Notes: a model not told the origin generated them from the sequence alone. Counted from the stretch's first letter, positions 1 through 7,859 are shown. The stretch is 15,101 nucleotides of DNA from Caldilineaceae bacterium (GCA_012032975.1 JAAUPU010000007.1:1-15101); one strand, 5' to 3'. Made by a program: numbers and translations.

Positions 1-1
1 A

Positions 2-1504
2 GCAAGCGTTGCTGCCGAGATGGCCGCTGCCGGTCCCAAACGGGGCGGCACGCTGCGGATCGGCGCCCAGCTTCAGTTGATCGACCACCCTGCCCGCTTC
101 TCCTGGACCGAGGCCTCCAATGTGGTGCGTCAGGTCTCGGAATATCTGACCGAGACGGGCGTGGACAACATCACCCGGCCTTATCTGCTGGATAGCTGGG
201 AAGTCAATGACGATGTGGACGAGTGGACATTGAATCTGAAAGAGGGCGTCACCTTCAACAACGGCGACCCATTGACCGCGGATGATGTTCTGTTCACCTT
301 CAGCCAGTGGCTGGATCCAGCTGTCGGCTCGTCCATCCTGGGGCTGATGTCCTACTTGGATGGCATGAACAGTGTCGAGAAGGTGGATGATTACACCGTC
401 AAGCTGCACCTGATCTCGGGCAATATTGGCGTGCCAGAGCATCTCTTCCACTATCCTGCTGTGATCTTGCATCGCAATTTCGAGGGCGACTTTGTCAAGC
501 AACCCATTGGCACGGGCGCCTTCACACTGGAAGAGTACACACAGGGCGAGCGTGCTGTGGTCAAGGCGCGGCCCGACTACTGGCGGATGGGCGAAGACGG
601 CAACCCCTTGCCCTATCTGGATGAGATCATCTATGTCGACCTGGACAAGGACGCGTCGCTGAACGCGATGTTGGGTGGACAGCTTGACGCCATGTATCAG
701 CCGCGACCCAGTGACTGGGAGACGTTGAAAGACAACCCGGACTTCACCGTTTCTGGCGTCAGCACGGCGCAATGTTTCCTGACGCGCGTGCGTGTGGACC
801 TGGAACCGTGGGATGACAACCGGGTGCGCACTGCGCTCAAGATGTGCCAGGACCGCGAGAAGATCTTGCAGCTCTCCTATTTTGGCGAAGGCGACCTCGC
901 CATCGACGCCCATGTCGCGCCGATCCACCCCGCCTATGCACAGAAACCGATCCCTGAATATGATCCCGAGGGCGCGCTGGCGCTGCTTCAGGAATATGCC
1001 GACGAGAAGGGCATCGAACTGCCCTTGAAGGTCACGCTGGCCACCAAGAACGATGAGGGCGAGGAACTGATTGCCCAGGCATTCAAGGAGCTTGCCTTGC
1101 CCGGCGGCTTCGACATTACGCTGGACGTTACCGAACCGGGCGGCTACTGGGATCGCTGGACCGAGGTGGACCTGGGCATCACAGCCTGGACGCACCGACC
1201 GTTGGATACCATGGTCTTGCCGCTGGCCTACATCGCCGACGACTCTGGCCAGCCGGTTCCCTGGAACGAGACGCGCTGGGTCGACGAGGAGTTCACCACC
1301 TTGTTGCGTGAAGCCGAGAAGACGCTGGATGTCGCAGCGCGGCGCGAGATAATGTCTCAACTAGAGGACATCATGCAGGAGCGTGGGCCGATCGGCAACC
1401 CCTATTGGCGCCGCGTCTGGAACATCACCCGCTCGAATTTCCAGAACATTCACGCGCATCCGACCAGTTACGATCTGCTCTACGAGGCGTGGCAGGAATC
1501 GTAG
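2..1504 (+). CDS. ABC transporter substrate-binding protein, family 5 (peptide/opine type), 5' end cut off
   Basis: Extracytoplasmic solute-binding protein that should deliver a peptide-like ligand to the permease and ATPase genes downstream. The frame is open from base 2, before the first ATG at 20, so the real start and the signal peptide or lipobox lie outside the window. The visible part begins with a 'KRGGTLRIG' entry, typical of the mature N-terminus of SBP_bac_5 proteins. About 60 residues on comes the family hallmark 'LKEGVTFNNGDPLTADDV', and near residue 165 'PIGTGAFTLEEY'. The C-terminus ends on a normal '...YEAWQES' followed by TAG. About 500 residues are visible, close to full mature length for the family (roughly 500-600). 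The ligand cannot be told from sequence; dipeptide, oligopeptide, nickel and opine binders share this fold. A strong terminator follows 27 bases after the stop. Confidence 0.93.
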   Translation, partial: ASVAAEMAAAGPKRGGTLRIGAQLQLIDHPARFSWTEASNVVRQVSEYLTETGVDNITRPYLLDSWEVNDDVDEWTLNLKEGVTFNNGDPLTADDVLFTFSQWLDPAVGSSILGLMSYLDGMNSVEKVDDYTVKLHLISGNIGVPEHLFHYPAVILHRNFEGDFVKQPIGTGAFTLEEYTQGERAVVKARPDYWRMGEDGNPLPYLDEIIYVDLDKDASLNAMLGGQLDAMYQPRPSDWETLKDNPDFTVSGVSTAQCFLTRVRVDLEPWDDNRVRTALKMCQDREKILQLSYFGEGDLAIDAHVAPIHPAYAQKPIPEYDPEGALALLQEYADEKGIELPLKVTLATKNDEGEELIAQAFKELALPGGFDITLDVTEPGGYWDRWTEVDLGITAWTHRPLDTMVLPLAYIADDSGQPVPWNETRWVDEEFTTLLREAEKTLDVAARREIMSQLEDIMQERGPIGNPYWRRVWNITRSNFQNIHAHPTSYDLLYEAWQES

Positions 1505-1530
1505 CGAGTTCCGTTTCGTCAATCCATGGG

Positions 1531-1577
1531 GGCGCAGGGACGACAGTTTTAACCGCCGTCCCTGCGCCTTTTCTTTT
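1531..1577 (+). terminator. Rho-independent terminator after the binding-protein gene
   Basis: A perfect 12-bp GC-rich stem (GGCGCAGGGACG at 1531-1542 pairing with CGTCCCTGCGCC at 1557-1568) encloses a 14-base loop. It is followed directly by a T-rich tract (1569-1577, one C in nine bases). It lies between the solute-binding protein and its permease. There it probably ends or attenuates transcription so that the binding protein is made in excess of the membrane parts. Confidence 0.9.
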
Positions 1578-1604
1578 CAGGCGAATCCAAGACAAAAAGC
1601 ATCG

Positions 1605-1653
1605 ACGAAGAAGCACGAAATCTTGACCTATTCTTCGTGTACCTTTGTATGAC
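1605..1653 (+). promoter_or_regulatory. Possible promoter and inverted repeat upstream of the DppB-type permease
   Basis: After the terminator, an 8-bp perfect inverted repeat ACGAAGAA/TTCTTCGT (1605-1612 and 1631-1638) surrounds TTGACC at 1623-1628, a 5/6 match to a -35 box. The only -10-like partner is weak: TATGAC at 1648-1653 with a long 19-base spacer. A promoter that restarts transcription for the permease-ATPase genes would make sense here, and the repeat could be an operator overlapping it. The match is poor enough that it could be chance. Confidence 0.22.
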
Positions 1654-1766
1654 TTGGTGGACAGTTATTTTCCTGCTGCGGCCCCAGCAACCCTTGTTCA
1701 TCTCTTGTTCCTATGCCTCTGTTCTCCGCACGCCTGCACTTTTTTGCCATTTGAGGAGTGCCCTGA

Positions 1767-3065
1767 ATGGCCCGTTTTATCTTACGCAGCCTTGTCTCAG
1801 CGAGCGTCACGATGCTGCTTGTCTCGATCTTTCTCTACTTCCTGGTGGAGATCGGCAGCGGCGATGTGACGGTCAAGTTGCTTGGCATCGAGGCTACGCC
1901 AGAACAGCGCGACTCATACCGCAACCAACTGGGCTTGAATCAGCACCCGGTGTTGCGATACCTCACCTGGTTGGCGGGCAACGATTGGTGGGTCCAGCAG
2001 CGTCTTGACTACCGGCTGACCACTGCCAACAATCCGCAGACCGGCGAGCAGGAATGGTGGGCGGAGGTGGACGGCGACCTGGTCCGCTGGCGTATGCAGG
2101 ATGGCGAACTGCTCGCGTTGGTGCGTCAGGATGATGGCTCCTCCGTGACAGAGCCTGCCGGCGATATCTGGCAAGCGTCAGAGACGGGCGCCGAAGAGTT
2201 CTGGGGTGTCAACAACAACAATGCTGCGGTGCGCTGGATCCGGGGTGAAGGCGCAACGATCCAGGTGCTGACCAAGGCGGGATTTCGCAGCGAAAGCGAC
2301 AGCCCGGTCGAATATATTCCGCTCTCCGCCGGTCTGTTGAGGGGCGATCCGGGCGAATCGTTGCAGACGGGGCGGCCCGTGTCGCTGACGCTCTTCAACC
2401 GCGTGCGCAATACCTTTGTCCTGGCATTTGCGGCCTTTGTCATCGTGATGCCGCTGGGGCTGCTCTTTGGCGTGCTGGCCGGCATCAACGCGGGACGACC
2501 GGTCGATCGCGCCATCTCGGTCAGCGGCCTGGCGCTGACGGCGACGCCGGAATTTGTGACCGGTATTCTGCTTATTCTGGTCTTTGGCATCTGGCTCAAG
2601 TGGCTCCCGCCCACTTCCGCCTTTTTTTCCGCCGACGAGCTTTGGACCAATCCTCTGATCCTGGTCTTGCCGGTGCTGACACTGACTGCCGTGGAGCTTG
2701 GCTATGTGGCGCGAATGACGCGTGCCAGCATGGTCGAAGTGATGGCGTCATCCTACATTCGCACGGCCATTATCAAAGGAATGCCGCGCCGGCGCGTGGT
2801 GATGAAACATGCGGTGCGCAACGCTATGTTGGCGCCGATCACGGTGATCATGTTGCATGTCAACTGGCTGATCGGCGGCATCGTCGTGGTCGAAGTGTTG
2901 TTCGGATATCCGGGCCTGGGCACCTATATTTACGATGCCGCCATCTTCGGCGACTTCAATGCGTTGGAGGCCGCCGCAATGCTGACCGTCACCATCGCCG
3001 TGATCTCGCGTATCATTGGCGATATCTTGTATGTCTATCTGAACCCCCGCATTCGCTATTCATAG
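1767..3065 (+). CDS. ABC transporter permease, DppB type, with a large extracytoplasmic insertion
   Basis: Inner-membrane permease of a peptide-type importer. The ATG at 1767 follows GAGGAG at 1753-1758 with 8-base spacing. TM1 is at residues about 5-28. The usual first-loop text 'LGLNQHPVLRYLTWLAG' ends near residue 70, and the next family landmark 'LLRGDPGESLQTGRPV' starts only near residue 190. The core then follows: helix about 214-240, 'TATPEFVTGILLIL' near 258, and the EAA loop that docks on the ATPase at about 329-356, with its invariant Gly in 'IIKGMPRRR'. It ends with 'FGYPGLGTYIYDAA' and a last helix. At 432 residues it is about 100 longer than ordinary DppB proteins (roughly 300-340). 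The excess is the Trp- and acid-rich segment at residues 71-189, on the outer side between TM1 and TM2. The reading frame is intact. It pairs with the DppC-type permease just downstream. Confidence 0.95.
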   Translation: MARFILRSLVSASVTMLLVSIFLYFLVEIGSGDVTVKLLGIEATPEQRDSYRNQLGLNQHPVLRYLTWLAGNDWWVQQRLDYRLTTANNPQTGEQEWWAEVDGDLVRWRMQDGELLALVRQDDGSSVTEPAGDIWQASETGAEEFWGVNNNNAAVRWIRGEGATIQVLTKAGFRSESDSPVEYIPLSAGLLRGDPGESLQTGRPVSLTLFNRVRNTFVLAFAAFVIVMPLGLLFGVLAGINAGRPVDRAISVSGLALTATPEFVTGILLILVFGIWLKWLPPTSAFFSADELWTNPLILVLPVLTLTAVELGYVARMTRASMVEVMASSYIRTAIIKGMPRRRVVMKHAVRNAMLAPITVIMLHVNWLIGGIVVVEVLFGYPGLGTYIYDAAIFGDFNALEAAAMLTVTIAVISRIIGDILYVYLNPRIRYS

Positions 3066-3068
3066 ATC

Positions 3069-3102
3069 AGCAAGCAGCCGGGCCAGCCAGCAGCTGCTTG
3101 CT
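3069..3102 (+). other. Perfect 10-bp inverted repeat between the two permease genes
   Basis: AGCAAGCAGC (3069-3078) and GCTGCTTGCT (3093-3102) form a perfect 10-bp stem with a 14-base loop, starting four bases after the upstream stop codon. Only three T residues follow (3102-3104), so it is a poor terminator. An mRNA-stabilising or processing hairpin inside the operon is the more likely role, but that is inference. Confidence 0.55.
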
Positions 3103-3150
3103 TTCGTCCGTAGAGTTTGGCGTCGATTGTGCTCCTGAGGAGGCGTCTCT

Positions 3151-4070
3151 GTGGCTGTTGCCGAACAGAGCTTGCAGATTTCAAAACGACCGGCGGCATG
3201 GCGACGTGCCTGGAACAACCTGCGCGTGGTGTTCGACTCGCGCATCGGCACCATCGGGCTTGCTATGCTCTGCTTCTGGGTCGGCATTGCCGTGCTTCGC
3301 TTTTCTGGACGCCCTATCCACCCAACGCAACTGACTTTCCCCAAAACATGACCCCAAACGCCGAGCATCTGTTGGGGACGGATCACCTGGGCCGCGACAT
3401 TCTGTCGCGACTGATGGTGGGTTCGCAGGTGATCTTGATCAAGACCCGTCTGCCCAACGGTTGGGTGCTGCCAGGCGGGGTCGCGATCTGGGGTGTCGTC
3501 GGCTCGCTGGTGGTGGGTGTAACCTTGGGGATGTTGGCTGGATACAAGGCGGGGCGTACGGACCAGGTGACCATGCAGGTGTTGGATGCGTTGATCGCCT
3601 TTCCCCGCATCGTACTCTATCTTGTCGTGATCGCGGCGTTGGGTCAGGGCGATGTCGTGATCATTCTGGCGATTACAATCACCGGGGCGCCTGGCGTTGC
3701 CAGACTGGCGCGTGGGCTTACCTTCGACATCAAGACCCATGACTATGTCTCTGCTGCACAGACACGCGGCGAAAGCGCCAGCTACATCATGTTTCGAGAA
3801 ATTCTGCCCAACGCCCGCGGCCCAATCCTGGTGGACGCGATGCTGCGCGTGGGGTACGCCATCTTTGCCATTGCGACGCTGGGCTTTCTGGGCATCGGCC
3901 TGCCGCCGCCCGACCCAGATTGGGGGACCATGGTCAACGAGGCGCGTCGCTACATCTGGATCAACCCGTCGGCGGTCGTATGGCCGGCGCTTGCCATCTC
4001 GACGCTGGTCGTCGGCCTCAACCTCTTTGCCGATGGCTTCAACGAAGAGTCCTCGCGCTATCAGAAATAG
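3151..4070 (+). CDS. ABC transporter permease, DppC type, with a one-base frameshift
   Basis: Second inner-membrane permease, forming the translocation pore with the DppB-type partner. The start is GTG at 3151, supported by AGGAGG at 3138-3143 with 7-base spacing. The first 51 residues ('MAVAEQSLQISKRP...') carry the N-terminal helix (about 33-51) and run in one frame. From 3303 the family sequence continues in another frame with 'FWTPYPPNATDFP' and 'LLGTDHLGRDILSRL'. Adding one T to TTTT at 3301-3304 joins them as '...AVLRFFWTPYPPNA...' and gives 306 residues, normal for the family. The EAA loop 'YVSAAQTRGESASYIMFREILPNARGPI' (positions 3741-3824) and the C-terminal 'LGFLGIGLPPPDPDWGTM' are intact. 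The break is most likely a sequencing error. Read literally, it would give a 66-residue fragment plus a separate C-terminal frame. Confidence 0.9.
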
Positions 4071-4095
4071 TCAACGACACCAGAAGTAACAGGCG

Positions 4096-6239
4096 ATGAA
4101 TTCAACTTTTTCAATTCAGGAGCCAAACGAACCGATCCTCGAAGTGGAGGATCTTGCCGTGGCCTACAAAGTGCGCGGCGGTGAGATTGAAGCTGTCCAG
4201 AATGTCTCCTTCGAGATCCGGCGAGGCGAGTCGCATGGCATTGTGGGCGAGTCTGGCTGCGGCAAAAGTACGTTGGCCTGGGCCATCGTCAACTTCCTCG
4301 GCAACAACGGCTATGTCAAACGGGGCAGCATCAAGTTTCGGGGCCAGGAGTTGGTCGGCAAAGAGGGCGAGGAGCTGCGCCAATTGCGCGGCGACCAGAT
4401 CGCCATGGTCTACCAGGATCCGATGCAGGCGCTCAACCCCTCCATGCGGCTGGGCGACCAGATGACGGAGGTGCTGACCGTCCATCGCCATCTCAGCGGT
4501 GGTGAGGCAGTCGAACGCTGCATCCAGATGCTGGAGCGAGTCTACATGCCAGACGCCGCCAGCGTGATGCAGCGCTATCCGCACCAGATTTCCGGTGGGC
4601 AACACGCAGCTGGTCGTGATCGCGATGGCGTTGCTCAACAAGCCGGCGCTGCTGTTGATGGACGAGCCGACCACCGCGCTGGATGTAACGGTCGAGGCCG
4701 CGGTTCTGGATCTGATCAATGACCTCCGTCGTGACTTCGACACTGCCATCTTGTACATCAGCCACAATCTCGGTGTCGTGGCTCGAGTCTGTACCCGCGT
4801 GGGTGTGATGTATGCCGGCGAACTGGTCGAGCGGACCGGTGTGGAGGAGATCTTCGCACGGCCCCAACATCCGTACACCCAAGGATTGCTGCGATGTGTG
4901 CCAAGCCTGGGCGCGAAGAAAGACGATTGCATCCTCTATCCAATTCCTGGCCGCGTGCCCAGGCCGGATGATCGGCCCTCGGGTTGCATCTTTGCGCCGC
5001 GTTGCGACTATTCCCGACAGCGTTGTCTTGACGAACGGCCTCAGTTGCGGTCCGTAGCATCCGGCATCGTGGGTCGCACCACCTGGGTGCGCTGTCACTT
5101 TGCAGAAGAAATCGACCCCGCTGCGTGGCGCCCACCCGACGATCTGGCGTTGCCCGTACTCAGCCAGCAGCCGGGTGAACCACTGCTCGAACTCGATAGG
5201 CTGCAGAAGCATTATCCCGTTCAGGGCAGCGGTCTTAGAGATATCTTGGGTCTGCGCGAGCCGCGCACGGTCAAAGCGGTCGAGGGCGCGACCATGAAGG
5301 TGCGACGGGGAAGCACGTTGGGTATCGTGGGCGAGTCTGGCAGCGGCAAGAGCACGTTGATCAAGACCATCATCGGGTTGGAAGAGAGCAGCGGCGGCAG
5401 CGCTCACTTTCGAAGTTTCGATCTCACCGGCGACCTGGGCGAGCGCAATATCGAGCTGATTCGTGAGATGCAGATGGTCTTCCAGAATCCAGATTCGACC
5501 ATGAATCCCTATTATACCGTGGGGCAGCAGATCGCGCGCCCGATGTTACGCTTTGGCACCGTGCCCAAAAATGAGGTGCGCGGCGAGGTCATCAAACTTT
5601 TGAATGCCATGCGCCTGGGGGAGAATTATTACGACAGATTGCCGCGCCAGTTGAGTGGGGGCGAAAAGCAGCGGGTAGGCATCGCGCGCGCGTTGGCCAG
5701 CCGGCCAGACCTGGTGCTCTGCGACGAACCGGTCAGCGCGCTGGATGTCTCAGTCCAGGCCGCGATCCTCAACCTGCTGCTCGAAGTGCAGCGGGAGTAT
5801 GGCACCACCATGGTCTTCATCGCCCACGATCTGGCCGTCATACGTTTTTTTCTCCGACGATGTGGCGGTCATGTATTTGGGGCAGATCATGGAGATCGGA
5901 CCCGCGGAATCCATCTATGCCCCGCCCTATCACCCCTACACCGAGGCGCTGCTGTCCGCAGTCCCTGTCCCGGACCCCACCGCCAAACAGTCACGCATTC
6001 GACTGGAAGGCGCCGTGCCGAGTGCGATGGATCCGCCCAGTGGCTGCCGTTTTCACACACGCTGCCCGCGGCGCCAACTATTGCCAAACGATGGTCAGAT
6101 CTGCGCCGAGGAAGTGCCACCATGGCAGGAAGCAAGTGATGGACATCGGATCTTCTGCCACATCCCGCTTGATACCCTTCGCACAGTCGAGCCGGTCATT
6201 GAGCTGAAAACGCCGTCAACGGCTGTGGGCGTGGCGTAA
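4096..6239 (+). CDS. Fused double ATPase of peptide-type ABC importer (DppD-DppF fusion), two one-base frameshifts
   Basis: Cytoplasmic ATPase powering the importer: both nucleotide-binding domains in one chain of 713 residues after frame repair. Domain 1 has Walker [10 protein letters not shown] (51-59), Q-loop Q107, signature SGG (166-168), Walker B LLLMDEP (185-191) and switch His223. Domain 2 has GESGSGKST (412-420), Q463, LSGGE (519-523), LVLCDEP (539-545) and His577. Each domain ends in an oligopeptide-transporter C-terminal region with four Cys (297, 303, 310, 333 and 650, 656, 669, 687), the pattern linked to [4Fe-4S] binding in Dpp-type ATPases. Removing one G from GGG at 4597-4599 joins '...HQISGG' to '[11 protein letters not shown]'. 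Removing one T from the seven T at 5845-5851 joins '...AVIRFF' to '[10 protein letters not shown]'. Both look like homopolymer errors. The ATG at 4096 has only a weak, close AGG; the gene begins 25 bases after the permease stop. Signature 1 is degenerate (SGGNTQL). Confidence 0.92.
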
Positions 6240-6294
6240 CCGTGTCGTCCGCAATCAACGAAATCCGGAGTAAACGAAAGTGGAAGTGTGAGAA

Positions 6295-6615
6295 ATGATG
6301 TCCGATCTTCAAGTTCGATTTGATAGAGCGGCTGAACAGGTCCAGACGCTGCCGGTTAAGCCAGATAATCAGACGATGCTCAAGCTCTACGCACTCTACA
6401 AGCAGGCCAAGTCCGGCGATGTCTCTGGCAAGCGCCCTGGATTCATGGATATGGTTGGTCGAGCAAAATACGATGCCTGGGCAGAGGTTGAAGGCACCAG
6501 CCAGGAGGATGCGATGGCAGAGTATGTGGCCATCGTGGCAAGTTGGCGGGGGACGGCTGAGACGAAGATTGCCGAGAGTGGCTGTCTCAGCTTTGTGGTT
6601 GAGAGGCTAGTCTGA
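6295..6615 (+). CDS. Acyl-CoA-binding protein (ACBP family)
   Basis: Small soluble cytoplasmic protein expected to bind medium- and long-chain acyl-CoA esters and buffer or carry them. Nearly the whole 106-residue chain aligns by eye with the roughly 86-residue ACBP fold: 'LYALYKQAKSGD' at 31-42, 'KRPGFMDMVGRAKYDAW' at 46-62 and 'EGTSQEDAMAEYVAIV' at 66-81. The ligand-contact residues known from bovine ACBP (Tyr28, Lys32, Lys54, Tyr73) have counterparts at Tyr32, Lys36, Lys58 and Tyr77. The last 20 or so residues are an extension that overlaps the end of the convergent arfB gene by 9 bases. Two consecutive ATGs (6295, 6298) are possible starts and no good Shine-Dalgarno is visible. It lies 55 bases after the ATPase gene and may be read through from it, although no functional link with peptide import is evident. 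Confidence 0.93.
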   Translation: MMSDLQVRFDRAAEQVQTLPVKPDNQTMLKLYALYKQAKSGDVSGKRPGFMDMVGRAKYDAWAEVEGTSQEDAMAEYVAIVASWRGTAETKIAESGCLSFVVERLV

Positions 6616-7038
6616 ATGGTCAACCGGGCGACGGCGCGCTTTTGTTTCGCTGCGTCTGCGTTTCGACTCCAGGCGGGCCGCGCGTTTTGCGGCCGATGGG
6701 CGGGTGGCTCGCCGCGTCTTTGGTCGAACCGTCGCCTGGCGGATCAGGTCAAGCAACTGTTGAATCGCGTACTCGCGGTTTCGCCCCTGGCTGCGGTAGC
6801 GTTTGGATTCGATCACGATCGAGCCATCGTTTGTGGCGCGCGCCCCTGCCAGCTTCAGCAGCCGCTGACGTATTTCATCACTCAGTCCGGGAGAGTTGGC
6901 AGCGTCAAAGCGCAACTGGGCAGCGGTGGCCACTTTGTTCACGTTTTGGCCGCCCGGTCCAGAAGCTTTGACAAACTCCAGTTGAATTTCGTTTTCGTCG
7001 ATAACGACCGAAGGCGTTACCCTGATCTGTGCCATCAT
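6607..7038 (-). CDS. arfB: Alternative ribosome-rescue factor ArfB (YaeJ), peptidyl-tRNA hydrolase
   Basis: Release-factor-like hydrolase that enters stalled ribosomes on broken mRNA and cuts the peptidyl-tRNA ester. The 143-residue protein has the catalytic GGQ at 29-31 within 'ASGPGGQNVNKVATAAQLRFD', followed by a 'YRSQGRNREYAI' motif near residue 83. Its very basic C-terminal tail (from about residue 105: 'RPKTRRATRPSAAKRAARLE...') is the part that inserts into the empty mRNA channel in ArfB. Length and layout match E. coli ArfB (140 residues); the lack of domains 1-2 of RF1/RF2 excludes a normal release factor. Two ATG codons (7038 and 7035 on the minus strand) are possible starts; AAAGG just upstream favours the second. 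It is the only leftward gene here and converges on the ACBP gene. Confidence 0.94.
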   Translation of the reverse strand: MMAQIRVTPSVVIDENEIQLEFVKASGPGGQNVNKVATAAQLRFDAANSPGLSDEIRQRLLKLAGARATNDGSIVIESKRYRSQGRNREYAIQQLLDLIRQATVRPKTRRATRPSAAKRAARLESKRRRSETKARRRPVDHSD

Positions 7039-7096
7039 TGCCTTTGCTTCTCGCGCCCGTCCGCTCCACCACCCTGCCCTGACCGATTCATGGTGA

Positions 7097-7126
7097 TTTT
7101 CACAAAAGTGGCATCGCCTTTATAAT
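7097..7126 (+). promoter_or_regulatory. Candidate sigma-70-type promoter for the DUF1269 pair
   Basis: A perfect TATAAT at 7121-7126 is preceded 18 bases upstream by TTTTCA (7097-7102, 4/6 match to TTGACA). It lies in the 226-base gap between the leftward arfB and the rightward DUF1269 gene and would give a leader of about 130 bases. The -10 match is convincing, the -35 modest. Confidence 0.4.
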
Positions 7127-7264
7127 CATGCAATAGTTCACTGTGCGGATTTCGAGTGTACCACCCGACCCGTCGATCCATCGTTGTATCAACCATTGTA
7201 CATCATAGTTTGTTGAAGCCATTCACACTCTTCGATTTACCAGCAGACACAAGGGAGAATCATC

Positions 7265-7756
7265 ATGTCAAACATCATCGTGCTGACCTTTGACAACGCC
7301 GAGGAGGCGGGCAAAGTTCGAGACGCGATCCATCAGCAGCAGAAGCAGCATCAGATTGCACTGGACGACTCGGCCGTTGTCGTCAAAGATGAGAACGGCA
7401 AGATCCACGTCAAGAACGAGATGGATCGAGGCGTCAAAGTCGGTATCGTCGGCGGTAGCCTGTTGGGCCTTTTGATTGCAGGCGTTTTCTTCCCGTTTGC
7501 CGGTCTTGCTTTGGGTGCGCTGGGCGGTGCTGGCGTTGGCGCTCTGGCCGACCTGGGCGTGCAGAAGAAGTTCGTCAAAGAAGTCGGCGAGGCCTTGGGG
7601 CCAAACACGTCTGCAATTTTCCTAATCTTCCGCGGCGGGAATCCTGCGGCCGCGGTGGCTGCACTCAAGCCATACAAGGGCGAGGTATACCACACATCCC
7701 TTGACCCAGAAGATGAGGAGACGCTGCGCCGGGTGCTGAGCGAGCGTATTGAATAG
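7265..7756 (+). CDS. DUF1269 family protein, first of a tandem pair
   Basis: Protein of 163 residues with the DUF1269 layout. An N-terminal alpha/beta part (1-55, 'MSNIIVLTFDNAEEAGKVRDAI') is followed by a glycine-rich hydrophobic stretch at 57-97, then a C-terminal part (98-163, 'KKFVKEVGEALGPNTSAIFLIF'). The glycine-rich stretch has GxxxG-like spacing and reads as one long or two short membrane-associated helices. ATG at 7265 follows AAGGGAG at 7251-7257 with 7-base spacing, so the start is secure. No enzymatic motif is visible and the family has no established biochemical role; membrane association is an inference from hydrophobicity. It is a paralogue of the next gene, with matching segments such as 'YHTSLDPEDEETL' here and 'ASTTLDPDQEARL' there. 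Confidence 0.88.
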   Translation: MSNIIVLTFDNAEEAGKVRDAIHQQQKQHQIALDDSAVVVKDENGKIHVKNEMDRGVKVGIVGGSLLGLLIAGVFFPFAGLALGALGGAGVGALADLGVQKKFVKEVGEALGPNTSAIFLIFRGGNPAAAVAALKPYKGEVYHTSLDPEDEETLRRVLSERIE

Positions 7757-7771
7757 GGCAAATGCTGATCT

Positions 7772-7859
7772 CTATGCGCCTACCACCGGCGAGGTGTGGG
7801 CGCATAGCGTGCAACCGTGGAACCGGAGCGCGATTTGTCCCTTGCGCAGGCTCCGGGTT
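7772..7859 (+). other. Two tandem hairpins in the spacer between the DUF1269 genes
   Basis: Hairpin 1: CTATGCGCC (7772-7780) pairs perfectly with GGCGCATAG (7799-7807), and an inner CACC/GGTG extends it past a small bulge. Hairpin 2: AACCGGAGC (7821-7829) pairs with GCTCCGGGTT (7850-7859) with one bulged base, and inner GCGC pairing is possible. Neither has a T-tract, so they are not typical terminators. They lie in the untranslated region before the second gene and could control mRNA stability or translation of that gene. Confidence 0.5.

Noticed and set aside
3060..3740. Long leftward open frame opposite the DppC-type permease
   Set aside because: Low-complexity His/Arg/Gln-rich translation with no family similarity; it is the antisense shadow of a GC-rich real gene.
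4111..5407. Two long leftward open frames opposite the fused ATPase
   Set aside because: They mirror conserved ATPase motifs on the other strand and show no recognisable domains; GC-rich coding DNA often leaves the opposite frame open.
4597..5851. Programmed ribosomal frameshifting at the T7 and GGG sites in the fused ATPase
   Set aside because: The breaks fall within conserved domains rather than between domains, need a shift in the same direction at unlike sites, and similar breaks occur in nuoL and nuoM. Indel error is simpler.
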